In this document: positions 1 through 6,788 of the stretch, one piece after another
Layout of the letters: the number at the start of each line of letters is the position of its first letter
How positions within the stretch are numbered: the first letter of the stretch is position 1
NCBI GenBank assembly: GCA_003557825.1
Contig: PWNM01000431.1
Coordinates: 1 to 11,354, forward strand
DNA: 11,354 bases
Source: Candidatus Hydrogenedentota bacterium
GTDB lineage: Bacteria > Hydrogenedentota > Hydrogenedentia > Hydrogenedentales > SLHB01
Reading direction: 5' to 3'
The notes under the pieces: model-generated
The model's database searches: none
What the model was told of the DNA's origin: nothing
The model's input: the letters and a program-made list of their open reading frames with translations, nothing else
Position numbers and translations under genes: made by a program

Positions 1-438
1 GAAGAAGTCGCCTATGATGTAATTCCCCTCGATAATGCCGATGTATCTATCGGCTTGGGACGGCGAGGCATCCTACCCAATCCCCTATCCTTACAGGATT
101 TTGCAGAGGCCGTCTGTACCGCTTTGGAAGCATCCCATGTCCGTGTTGTAGGAAATCTGTCGGACCGCGTTAAGCAGGTGGCTGTCTTAGGAGGCAGCGG
201 TGGTGGGGAAATAAACTCCATACCAAGGGATATTGACGTATTTGTGACGGGAGATATACGATACCATGATGCCCTCGATGCTGCCGAAAAAGGACTGGCA
301 GTAATCGACGCCGGTCATGGGGCAACCGAAAAGTGGATTGTACCCGCATTGGCAAAGCGTCTGAGGAAGCATCTGCCCGGTTTACGGGTTTCCACCTATA
401 ACGAGCCCGAGTTATTTAAGCTCATAGACGATAAGTAG
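1..438 (+). CDS. Nif3/YbgI-like dinuclear metal-centre protein, C-terminal part (5' end outside window)
   Basis: The frame is open from base 1 to the TAG at 436-438 and gives 145 residues, so this is the C-terminal portion of a longer protein. It carries the Nif3 family signature: a GGSGGG loop, then DVFVTGDIRYHDALDA, then DAGHGATE. The His (bases 316-318) and the Glu four residues later match the C-terminal metal ligands of the family; the N-terminal HH ligands would lie outside the window. Nif3 proteins form toroidal hexamers with a two-metal site. They are often annotated as GTP cyclohydrolase I type 2, but their physiological role is unsettled, so I assign no reaction. No hairpin with a T-tract follows the stop; glgA starts 88 bp downstream on the same strand and may be partly cotranscribed. 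Family assignment is firm, function is not. Confidence 0.88.
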   Translation, partial: EEVAYDVIPLDNADVSIGLGRRGILPNPLSLQDFAEAVCTALEASHVRVVGNLSDRVKQVAVLGGSGGGEINSIPRDIDVFVTGDIRYHDALDAAEKGLAVIDAGHGATEKWIVPALAKRLRKHLPGLRVSTYNEPELFKLIDDK

Positions 439-460
439 CAACAAGGGGGGGCTTGTCCAG

Positions 461-466
461 TATAAT
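461..466 (+). promoter_or_regulatory. Candidate -10 box for glgA-tsaE
   Basis: A perfect TATAAT lies in the short gap between the Nif3-like gene and glgA. The best -35 at 17-bp spacing (bases 438-443, GCAACA) matches TTGACA at only three of six positions, so activity would depend on the strong -10 or on an activator. The predicted transcript start falls near base 473, at the edge of the hairpin described next, leaving a leader of about 54 nt before glgA. Confidence 0.4.
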
Positions 467-473
467 TCTTTTC

Positions 474-498
474 CGCGACGCGCACAGGGCTCGTCGCG
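474..498 (+). repeat. 7-bp GC-rich inverted repeat in the glgA leader
   Basis: CGCGACG (474-480) and CGTCGCG (492-498) are perfectly complementary around an 11-nt loop. Only two T residues follow, so it is a poor intrinsic terminator for the upstream gene. It lies just downstream of the TATAAT box, where it could form a 5'-end stem on the glgA mRNA or serve as an operator. The structure is seen; its role is inference. Confidence 0.5.
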
Positions 499-526
499 TT
501 AGACCCGTATTAGGTAATGGAGCACT

Positions 527-2035
527 ATGACTCATCCACTCAAGATCCTGATAGTGGCGGCAGAAGCAACGCCATTTATCAAGACGGGCGGTTTGGCCGA
601 TGTGGCCCAAGCGCTGCCGGGAGCATTGCATCGCCAAGGACACGATGTGCGGCTCGCTTTGCCCTGTTATGGTTCCATTCCAGCGTCATTAAAAGGGACT
701 CAACGGGGTACATTGTTTGTGAATCTTGACGGGACTACCCAGTACGGCGCATGGCGGGAGACACGACTGCCGGACGTAGATGTCCCGGTGTACCTTATCG
801 AGAACGACCATTATTTTTGGCGAGACCATCCGTATAGCGTTAATGGCTATGAGTATGTGGACAACCTGGATCGGTTCTGTTTTTTTTCACGTGGCGTTCT
901 TGATGCCGTCGCACAGACCGGATGGCGTCCGGATGTAGTTCACGGAAACGATTGGCATACGGCTCCGCTTATTACCTATCTCAATACCCATCTGGCAAAC
1001 CACACGTTTTGGCGAGGCATGCCCACTGTCTATACGATTCATAATTTAGGATACCAAGGCTGCTATCCCAAAAATCTACTGCCCCGCACAGGCCTTGGAT
1101 GGGATCTCTTTCATCCGGATTGCCTCGAATTCTATGGGGAGCTCAATCTCATGAAAGGCGCGATTGCCTTTGCCACCAAGATTAATACCGTCAGCCGCAC
1201 CTACGCCCGCGAAATCCAGACACCAGCCTACGGTCTTGGATTGGACGGGTTTCTTCGAACACGCAAAAAGGATCTGACCGGTATTAAAAACGGCATTGAT
1301 TATTCACTATGGAATCCCCAGACCGATCCCCATATTACTGCCAATTACTCGCCAGACAAACTGGCCGGCAAACAACGGTGCAAGCGCGCAGTACAGGATC
1401 TCGCGGATCTTCCCCATCGAAAGGATGTGCCGCTCTTTGCGATTGTAACGCGCCTGGTATGGGAAAAGGGAATTGACCTAATCGTCGAGGCGATGGATAG
1501 CTTCCTGAGAAAAGGCGCACAGTTGGTTGCCCTTGGCTCGGGAGATCCGCATCTGGAAGTAGCCCTCGAGACGGCTGGAGCGCGGTGGCCCGATCAGGTC
1601 TCGGTCATCCTAGGCTATGATGAGCCATTGGCTCACAGCATTTATGCTGGAGCGGATTTCTTTATTATGCCTTCGCGTAGCGAACCATGTGGGTTGACCC
1701 AGATGTACAGCCTAGCTTACGGCGCAATTCCCATCGTGCGGCGTACCGGCGGCTTGGCCGATACAGTGACCGATCTGACGCCCGCCAATCTCGCCAAAGG
1801 ATTGGCGACGGGGTTGGTGTTTCGGCCCGCTACCGCGGAAGCCTTGACGCGCGCCACCCATCGCGCACTCCGGCTGTATGAGGATCTGAAGACACTAACG
1901 GCCATGCGACGTGCCGGTATGCGTGAAGACCTATCATGGGAACGCGCATCGGCGGAGTATGTGGCGTTATACAACGACGCAATCGATGCAACAAAAAAAC
2001 GCTATGCTGCTACGGTGGACCCTGCTAAATGGTAA
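527..2035 (+). CDS. glgA: Glycogen synthase (ADP-glucose type, GT5)
   Basis: GlgA transfers glucose from ADP-glucose to the non-reducing end of an alpha-1,4-glucan in cytoplasmic glycogen synthesis. The 502-residue product has the usual family length. The N-terminal starch synthase catalytic domain opens with KTGGLADV (residues 19-26), whose Lys and Gly residues contact ADP-glucose. The C-terminal glycosyltransferase domain holds the loop SRSEPCGLTQ around Glu386 and a second TGGLADT motif, as expected for a retaining GT-B enzyme. The ATG at 527 is preceded by GGAG at 519-522, four nucleotides away. No other glycogen gene (glgB, glgC, glgP) is in view; instead the stop codon is overlapped by tsaE. 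A hairpin and a -10 box sit just upstream. The sequence looks intact and catalytically complete. Confidence 0.97.
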   Translation: MTHPLKILIVAAEATPFIKTGGLADVAQALPGALHRQGHDVRLALPCYGSIPASLKGTQRGTLFVNLDGTTQYGAWRETRLPDVDVPVYLIENDHYFWRDHPYSVNGYEYVDNLDRFCFFSRGVLDAVAQTGWRPDVVHGNDWHTAPLITYLNTHLANHTFWRGMPTVYTIHNLGYQGCYPKNLLPRTGLGWDLFHPDCLEFYGELNLMKGAIAFATKINTVSRTYAREIQTPAYGLGLDGFLRTRKKDLTGIKNGIDYSLWNPQTDPHITANYSPDKLAGKQRCKRAVQDLADLPHRKDVPLFAIVTRLVWEKGIDLIVEAMDSFLRKGAQLVALGSGDPHLEVALETAGARWPDQVSVILGYDEPLAHSIYAGADFFIMPSRSEPCGLTQMYSLAYGAIPIVRRTGGLADTVTDLTPANLAKGLATGLVFRPATAEALTRATHRALRLYEDLKTLTAMRRAGMREDLSWERASAEYVALYNDAIDATKKRYAATVDPAKW

Positions 2036-2508
2036 CGATTCAAACACATTCGAGCGAGGAGACCGAGGCCCTCGGCCGGGCTTTGGCCACATTTTTACCA
2101 GAAGAAATCGTAGTCGCGTTGATCGGCGACCTGGCCACAGGCAAAACATGTCTCGTTAGAGGCATGGCGGCTCACTTCGCTGGAGACGATGTGATTCACA
2201 GCCCGACGTTTACACTGGTGAACGAATATGGGCCCGGACCATGTATGTACCATATGGACCTGTATCGGCTGGACTCGGTGGCCGAAGTGGCCGATTTGGG
2301 CTATGAAGAGCTCTTTGAGCCTCGACAGGCGATTACCGTGGTCGAATGGGCCGAACGTGCCCTGCCGCTGCTTCCCGAAAAGCGCCTCGAGATCCATCTT
2401 GAACATGGTGGCGGGGACATACGGAAGATACGGATTGAGAACCATGGCGCACTGCCGGATAAGTGGCATAATTCTTTTCCGGTTCCAAAACCATCAGTGG
2501 TGAGCTAA
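2029..2508 (+). CDS. tsaE: tRNA threonylcarbamoyladenosine biosynthesis ATPase TsaE
   Basis: TsaE is the ATPase that works with TsaB and TsaD to install threonylcarbamoyl on A37 of ANN-decoding tRNAs. In the 159-residue product I see the P-loop GDLATGKT (residues 33-40; most relatives have GDLGAGKT, but the GxxxxGK[ST] pattern is kept), the family motif SPTFTLVNEY (58-67), HMDLYRL (75-81) with the Walker B-like Asp77, and VVEWAER with Glu106-Trp107. Length is typical. The start ATG lies inside the last codons of glgA (ATGGTAA, 7-nt overlap), so translation is probably coupled to glgA. No tsaB or tsaD is present here, which is common since these genes are often scattered. The C-terminal 15 residues look unstructured. 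Confidence 0.95.
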   Translation: MVTIQTHSSEETEALGRALATFLPEEIVVALIGDLATGKTCLVRGMAAHFAGDDVIHSPTFTLVNEYGPGPCMYHMDLYRLDSVAEVADLGYEELFEPRQAITVVEWAERALPLLPEKRLEIHLEHGGGDIRKIRIENHGALPDKWHNSFPVPKPSVVS

Positions 2509-2520
2509 TTAAATCCAGAT

Positions 2521-2542
2521 GCCAATGGAATTATTCATTGGT
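2521..2542. terminator. Weak hairpin between convergent tsaE and membrane-protein gene
   Basis: CCAATG (2522-2527) pairs with CATTGG (2536-2541), and the stem can be extended by G-U pairs. It overlaps the stop codon of the minus-strand gene and lies 13 nt after the tsaE stop. Neither strand has a proper T-tract after the stem, so it could be a weak bidirectional or factor-assisted terminator. Low confidence. Confidence 0.25.
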
Positions 2543-2816
2543 TCTGATTCGGATCGTCTCTCTTGAGGAGCACTTCGGCTTCTTTTGGGTCGACAAGAGG
2601 AGGTTCTTTGCGAAAAAGACGCCATATGCGGTGAATTATCCACGAAACGGCATAAAGCAGCAGCAACAACAGCAACACACGGAAAAGACTATGCAAGGCT
2701 GGATTTAGGGTGAAGCCGCCCGTCTCAAGCGCTCGATCGATGGGAACACCCAATAGCTCCCATGCCAGAAGCACCAACGCGATCGCGTTTATAACCCACC
2801 GTTCTAGGGTGTCCAT
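2535..2816 (-). CDS. Small two-helix membrane protein, unknown function
   Basis: This 93-residue protein is not a family I can name firmly. It has a hydrophobic segment at about residues 8-25, a short loop with PIDRALETGGFTL, a second very hydrophobic segment (about 44-62, with a run of seven Leu), then a basic stretch HRIWRLFRK and an acidic polar tail. The basic residues after helix 2 suggest that the C-terminus is cytoplasmic. The arrangement GxPxxx...GGFTLxPxLxSL followed by a helix and an Arg-rich edge recalls the transmembrane segments that precede the MscS beta-domain in small mechanosensitive channels, but that domain is absent, so this is only a resemblance. ATG at 2814-2816; the upstream CAGG is a weak ribosome site. 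It lies 92 bp downstream of the SDR gene and may be read through from it. Convergent with tsaE. Confidence 0.65.
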   Translation of the reverse strand: MDTLERWVINAIALVLLAWELLGVPIDRALETGGFTLNPALHSLFRVLLLLLLLYAVSWIIHRIWRLFRKEPPLVDPKEAEVLLKRDDPNQNQ

Positions 2817-2908
2817 TTCTAAAACCTGACTGTATGGCCTCTAGTTCGCCTTTTGGATGGACTGTTCAACTGAGCTAAACAAGCTTCCTTCTAATCACGT
2901 TTCTGTTT

Positions 2909-4090
2909 CTATGCTAATACATGAACGGCTTCAAAAACCGAGGGATCTTGTTGCCCCATCGCCACGGGAGCCTCAGTTCTACGCGTTGTTCGCCGCTCGA
3001 AGATGCTCCGCCATCCGTTTTCACGAGCATAGGCCATAAGCAACGCGAAATAGGTTTCATTAACTGGAGGGAAAGGATAAGCTCCGTCTAATGCACGGTC
3101 GGTATTGGTACGGTCGAAAACGGGTTCGCCATGCATATAGGGTCGGTAATTGGCGAATCGGCCTTCAAATAGGGCTTCGAGAGAAGTTGCATCCCCGTCA
3201 AGCGAATCAACCAGATCCATCTGGACTCGATTATCCGCAAGCAAAGCGTTGACCCAGACCTGCATTTCGCCATGGCGCATTGGATTCGGATTGGTCAAGT
3301 GATAGACCTCTCCCGATGCGCCTTCCCGTTCGATAATATGCCACATTGCCCCAACGGCCCAATCCACAGGGATGAGATTCTTGGTTCCCTCGGGGGTTCC
3401 GACCATTCGCAGAATGGTATGCTCCCTTTGCCGCCGTGACATCAAGAGGTCGATAACCCGCAGCAGATTATAGAAGTTCATAAACTGCAAAATACGGCCG
3501 TCTTTACTGGAACCCACGATAATGCTCGGACGAAATATGCTCCCTTTTACAATACCCGTATCAAAGGCATTTTGGATGAGCATTTCCGCTTCACATTTGC
3601 TCTTCTCGTATGTATTGCTGAATTCCTGACCGACACTCAGCTCGGTCTCGTAGACCCGTCCCGGGCGTTTTCCCGCAAGATACGCCGTGCTGACATGATG
3701 TAAGGCGATATCGGTATGGGAGACGAAGTCAAGTACATTACGCACACCGCCCACATTCGTGGACCAACATTGTGCATCCTGATCGGGACTGAAACTCGTG
3801 CATGCGGCACAATGAATTAACATACCAACAGAGCGACGCAATTGGGAATACACCGGATCGGATAGACCAAAACAGGTCTTTCCTGCGTTGCCAAGCAAAA
3901 TACGAACATTGTCGACATCATCCGAACGCCCAACATGGTCTAGTACCGTGGCGATGCGTTCTCGAGCCTGTTTGTGGTCGCGATCCCGCATTAGGACCAC
4001 CGGACGATACCCGCGTGCGAGCGCCTCGCCCATTACCCAACTTCCCATAATACCAGTAGCGCCCGTCAATAAAACGTCGCGGTTTTTCAT
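2909..4090 (-). CDS. SDR-family oxidoreductase, thioester-reductase-like (NAD(P)-binding)
   Basis: The product is 393 residues with an extended-SDR Rossmann fold. It opens with LLTGATGIMG (residues 7-16, the TGxxGxxG dinucleotide loop), has LIHCAACTSF (91-100), the strand HVSTAYLAG with catalytic Ser/Thr 134-135, and YEKSK with catalytic Tyr161 and Lys165. The overall pattern, including the Asn of NVGGVRNVL, fits the NAD_binding_4 (thioester reductase / male sterility) group, whose members reduce acyl-thioesters or act as sugar or steroid epimerase-like enzymes. The substrate cannot be told, and no carrier-protein or adenylation domain is attached or adjacent. I chose the ATG at 4088-4090 over an in-frame start at 4132 because AAAGGA sits six nucleotides upstream and the conserved fold begins at residue 5. 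A well-formed promoter lies about 150 bp upstream. Confidence 0.85.
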   Translation of the reverse strand: MKNRDVLLTGATGIMGSWVMGEALARGYRPVVLMRDRDHKQARERIATVLDHVGRSDDVDNVRILLGNAGKTCFGLSDPVYSQLRRSVGMLIHCAACTSFSPDQDAQCWSTNVGGVRNVLDFVSHTDIALHHVSTAYLAGKRPGRVYETELSVGQEFSNTYEKSKCEAEMLIQNAFDTGIVKGSIFRPSIIVGSSKDGRILQFMNFYNLLRVIDLLMSRRQREHTILRMVGTPEGTKNLIPVDWAVGAMWHIIEREGASGEVYHLTNPNPMRHGEMQVWVNALLADNRVQMDLVDSLDGDATSLEALFEGRFANYRPYMHGEPVFDRTNTDRALDGAYPFPPVNETYFALLMAYARENGWRSIFERRTTRRTEAPVAMGQQDPSVFEAVHVLA

Positions 4091-4193
4091 CAAGGTCCTT
4101 TCGCGTGAAAACACTTTTACCGTTCCCCCCACGCGGTGAGTTAGGAATAGTTACGTCGCTTGCAGGATACAGCTTAGGGGGTTGAATAGTCTT

Positions 4194-4208
4194 TTTGTAC
4201 GATACAAA
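4194..4208. repeat. Short inverted repeat in the SDR gene leader
   Basis: TTTGTA (4194-4199) and TACAAA (4203-4208) form a 6-bp inverted repeat around a 3-nt centre, about 30 bp downstream of the -10 box of the SDR promoter. Position and size would suit a small operator. Such a short repeat can arise by chance. Confidence 0.3.
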
Positions 4209-4236
4209 CCCAAGCATGCAATGTTACAGAGGGTAA

Positions 4237-4265
4237 ATTATGTCAAACGGCCCTACCAAAGTCAA
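4237..4265 (-). promoter_or_regulatory. Sigma-70-type promoter for the SDR gene
   Basis: Read on the minus strand: TTGACT (4265-4260), a 17-bp spacer, then CATAAT (4242-4237). Five of six -35 bases and five of six -10 bases match consensus at optimal spacing, the best promoter match I found in the window. The transcript would begin near 4230, giving a leader of about 140 nt before the SDR start at 4090. This implies that the SDR gene is transcribed separately from the upstream methyltransferase gene. Confidence 0.6.
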
Positions 4266-4329
4266 ATAAATCGCCGCATCTCAGGCCCTATCGGGGCGTC
4301 CATCTCCCGACCGTGAACCCAGAAAACGT

Positions 4330-4389
4330 CATTCCTGAAGGGTCTTGTGTGACCCTATAGGGTCATATATGTCTTTCGCCTCAGGAATG
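4330..4389 (-). terminator. Nested inverted repeats at the end of the radical SAM-methyltransferase operon
   Basis: Outer arms CATTCCTGA (4330-4338) and TCAGGAATG (4381-4389) are a perfect 9-bp inverted repeat; the right arm contains the methyltransferase stop codon. Inside is a perfect 16-bp palindrome TGACCCTATAGGGTCA (4350-4365). GACCCT (4351-4356) can alternatively pair with AGGGTC at 4339-4344 across a 6-nt loop. On the minus strand the outer stem is followed by ACGTTTTCT, a short T-run, so a terminator role for the operon is plausible. The inner palindrome could equally be a protein-binding site. Confidence 0.4.
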
Positions 4390-5154
4390 GCCAAGACATC
4401 CGTAGAACACGAGGGTATCATAGCAAAACGTTATTTGGCCCTCTTCTTTGTATTCATCAAATAAAATGCGCAGCTCGGAGAAGAGCGCATCATGTACTGG
4501 GCCTTCCCAAGGCACATACGATGATGACAGTAGCCGCCCTCGTAATGCTTCCCAGTCTAGTTTTTCTTCATGGGGAAAGACCCCCATACGGTACCCATTT
4601 GGACGGAAAAATTTTTCGAGGGTCGGTCCATGATGGTAACGATTCCGGATTGAACGGTATTGATGGCAATGGCGTTCGACCAGGGCATCATAGGCAGGAG
4701 AAAAACCGGCTTCATAGGGCTGCCTATCGTTGCGTATGATTGCTACACGATAAGGAGGACGCAAGACGCGTTGAAACTCTTTCCGCGCCTCGTCGGGCTC
4801 GAACCAATGAAATGCTTGTCCCGCCACGACCATATCAAAACTCGCATCTTGCAGTCCGGTGGATTCGGCGCTGGCAGCAATGCTTACAAAACGAGGGTTA
4901 TGGGCGAAATGTTTTTCAGCATATGCCCGCATAGCATCATTTGGTTCAATTCCCCAGACGGTATACCCGGCATCTAGTAATAACTGACTCAGCTTGCCGG
5001 TACCCGAACCCACATCGGCCAGGACAGCTCCGGGCCTCAGGAATTCGACTTCCTCTAGAAATTGGACCAACTCGGCAGGATACCCCGGCCTATACCGTGC
5101 ATACACGTCAGCTCGACTGGTAAACCGTTGTACCGAATCCATCGAGTCGTTCAT
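4381..5154 (-). CDS. Class I SAM-dependent methyltransferase (Methyltransf_11 type)
   Basis: This 257-residue protein has the Rossmann-like methyltransferase core. Motif I is VLADVGSGTGK (residues 44-54, the SAM-binding glycine loop), followed by the acidic ribose-contacting Glu in GIEPNDAM. The post-motif AGQAFHWFEPDEA and the strand ending QRVLRPPYRVAII are typical of small-molecule methyltransferases in this group. The C-terminal half (about residues 140-257) is divergent and probably sets substrate choice, which I cannot predict. I chose the ATG at 5152-5154, not an in-frame start at 5220: it overlaps the radical SAM stop as ATGA and has GGAGG a few bases upstream, while the longer form would extend into the coupled gene. 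The overlap indicates translational coupling to the radical SAM enzyme and suggests a shared pathway. Confidence 0.88.
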   Translation of the reverse strand: MNDSMDSVQRFTSRADVYARYRPGYPAELVQFLEEVEFLRPGAVLADVGSGTGKLSQLLLDAGYTVWGIEPNDAMRAYAEKHFAHNPRFVSIAASAESTGLQDASFDMVVAGQAFHWFEPDEARKEFQRVLRPPYRVAIIRNDRQPYEAGFSPAYDALVERHCHQYRSIRNRYHHGPTLEKFFRPNGYRMGVFPHEEKLDWEALRGRLLSSSYVPWEGPVHDALFSELRILFDEYKEEGQITFCYDTLVFYGCLGHS

Positions 5155-6224
5155 CCGCCCTCCGGACGCTCCCAAAATCCTGGAACAGCGTAGTTGCATT
5201 CGGGACACTGTCCATGCCACAGACGATTATCAAGTATGCGATGGCCCATCCGTCTCACCAGCACAGCGCCGCAACCGGGGCATGTCGTGTTTTCGTACTC
5301 GCCGACGCCGGCAAGATTTCCTGCATATACGAACTGCAAACCCGCCTCTTTTCCGGCTGCACAGGCACGCTCAAGGTCCGAGGCTGTCGTCCGCCGCGTA
5401 TTGGGCATGTGATAATCAGGATGAAAAGCAGTAACATGCCAGGGAATCTCGGGAGATACTTCGGCGATAAACTGCGCAATTGACCGGAGTTCCTCATCAC
5501 TGTCGTTGAAATCCGGGACAACAAGGGTGACAAGCTCTACCCAGAAACCCATCTCAACCAAAGACCTGATTGTAGTTAGTACATTATCCAAGGGACAACC
5601 GAGTTGACGATAGTGGGCGTCGTCGAAGCATTTCAGATCCACTTTGTACAAATCAACATAGGGCCGAATGAACTCGAGCACTTCAGGAGTTGCATTTCCA
5701 TTGCTCACAAAACCGCAAGTAAGCCCTTCCTTTTTGGCCCGCTTGAAAACCTCCACCGACCAATCCGCCGTGATAAGCGGTTCATTGTAGGTACTCACCA
5801 TAACCGGAGCTGCTTGTGTAAGCCCCGCTTGCACCAGCTCATCGGCGGTCACAGAGTGCGGGGTAACGCCAGCCGTGTCGTCTTTCAATGCCTGCGACGA
5901 AATCCAATTCTGGCAGAAATCGCAATGCAAATTACATCCCAACATTCCAAATGACAGGGCATCCCGCCCCGGCAGCACATGGTAGAAAGGCTTCTTCTCG
6001 ATGGGATCCACTTGCAGGCCAGCCACGTAGTTGGCCGGTACCTGCAGCTTACCATCCCGATTTATACGCATCCGGCAGATGCCTGTTTCGCCGTCGGAGA
6101 TATGGCATCGATTGGCGCAGGCCAGGCATTGCACAACGCCTTCGCCTTCATCCACTACGAGTTCGGGAGCCGCCTCCATTGTATTTTTTGCAAGTAATTC
6201 GCCTAATGTTATTCCTCTCGGCAT
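5151..6224 (-). CDS. amrS: AmmeMemoRadiSam-system radical SAM enzyme (AmrS-like)
   Basis: The product is 357 residues, related to pyruvate formate-lyase activating enzymes. The 4Fe-4S/SAM motif is CNLHCDFC (Cys97, 101, 104) followed by QNW. The N-terminal cysteine cluster CLACANRC...GIC (Cys33, 36, 40, 50), the NGNATPEV segment, and the VDLYKVDLKCF strand are family hallmarks. The C-terminus carries two CxxC pairs (Cys315/318 and 340/343), probably a zinc ribbon. Radical SAM enzymes cleave SAM to a 5'-deoxyadenosyl radical; the substrate of this family is not established. I chose the ATG at 6222-6224 rather than 6266 because GGAGG lies seven nucleotides upstream and nothing comparable precedes the longer start. 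Its usual partners AMMECR1 and Memo are not in the window; instead its stop overlaps a methyltransferase start by 4 nt. Confidence 0.9.
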   Translation of the reverse strand: MPRGITLGELLAKNTMEAAPELVVDEGEGVVQCLACANRCHISDGETGICRMRINRDGKLQVPANYVAGLQVDPIEKKPFYHVLPGRDALSFGMLGCNLHCDFCQNWISSQALKDDTAGVTPHSVTADELVQAGLTQAAPVMVSTYNEPLITADWSVEVFKRAKKEGLTCGFVSNGNATPEVLEFIRPYVDLYKVDLKCFDDAHYRQLGCPLDNVLTTIRSLVEMGFWVELVTLVVPDFNDSDEELRSIAQFIAEVSPEIPWHVTAFHPDYHMPNTRRTTASDLERACAAGKEAGLQFVYAGNLAGVGEYENTTCPGCGAVLVRRMGHRILDNRLWHGQCPECNYAVPGFWERPEGG

Positions 6225-6488
6225 GACCGGTTCCTCCGTCAATCGGGTTTCAACCGCCCAGTGCATAGAGTAGCTAACACGTTACCGACTTAACGGCATC
6301 TGCCCGACCAACGACTTGGCTTCAAAACTTCGCACTAGTCCAAACCGAGTCAACCGGGTAATTCACGGGCCCTTGGGCACTCAAGAACGGTCTAACCGAT
6401 GTTATGCTTCGTCAAAAATGATCCAGAACATAAAGATGAACCATTGCTCAGGCCATTGTAACACGAGCAGTTCGGGAGAAACGAAGCG
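6225..6488. other. 264-bp gap between Rieske gene and radical SAM gene
   Basis: I see no credible gene here. On the minus strand, TGTTACAAT (6463-6455) would suit an extended -10 element for the radical SAM operon, but no -35 accompanies it and the leader would be over 200 nt. A small stem, CGTTA (6280-6284) with TAACG (6291-6295), lies about 55 bp before the radical SAM start. No T-tract terminator for the Rieske gene was found. No riboswitch consensus was recognised. Confidence 0.35.
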
Positions 6489-6788
6489 CTATGCGGTTAG
6501 ATGAATGTATATACCATCCTCTTCAATCGATAGCCGATAGCGTGTGATACCGTCATTCCCGTCGTTACTTTCCAATGGAAACGTCCAACCATGCCAGGGA
6601 CAAGTAACCTCATAGTCATCTACCCAGCCTTCCGACAACGGTCCGCCGGCATGAGGACAGGTATCCGATAGGGCATGGTATTTCCCCCCCACATTAAAAA
6701 TGGCGACACGATCAATGTCCACATCAACACATTTTCCGTCACCATCTTCGATTTCGTCTAACTCTGCTACTTTGAGTCTACGTACCAT
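6489..6788 (-). CDS. Rieske [2Fe-2S] ferredoxin-like protein
   Basis: A 99-residue soluble protein made of a single Rieske domain. The cluster ligands are in CPHAGGPL (Cys44, His46) and CPWHGWTF (Cys63, His66), a C-x-H and C-x2-H pair in the standard Rieske order, and the FNVGGKYHALSDTC strand just before matches the fold. There is no signal peptide, membrane anchor or oxygenase domain, so it resembles the small Rieske ferredoxins and NirD-type subunits that carry electrons to partner oxygenases or reductases. No such partner is adjacent. The start ATG at 6786-6788 has GGGAG ten nucleotides upstream; the in-frame start at 6869 adds 27 residues unlike the fold. The gene is divergent from the superoxide dismutase gene, sharing a 208-bp intergenic region. 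Confidence 0.9.
   Translation of the reverse strand: MVRRLKVAELDEIEDGDGKCVDVDIDRVAIFNVGGKYHALSDTCPHAGGPLSEGWVDDYEVTCPWHGWTFPLESNDGNDGITRYRLSIEEDGIYIHLTA

Noticed and set aside
2857..2885. On the minus strand, TTTAGCTCAGTTGAAC resembles a tRNA D-arm.
   Set aside because: No acceptor stem, anticodon arm or T-arm (GTTCGA type) follows at the right distance, so it is not a tRNA gene.
6316..6504. A 62-codon plus-strand frame in the gap before the Rieske gene.
   Set aside because: It starts with TTG without a ribosome site, has no recognisable domain and runs into the end of the Rieske gene.
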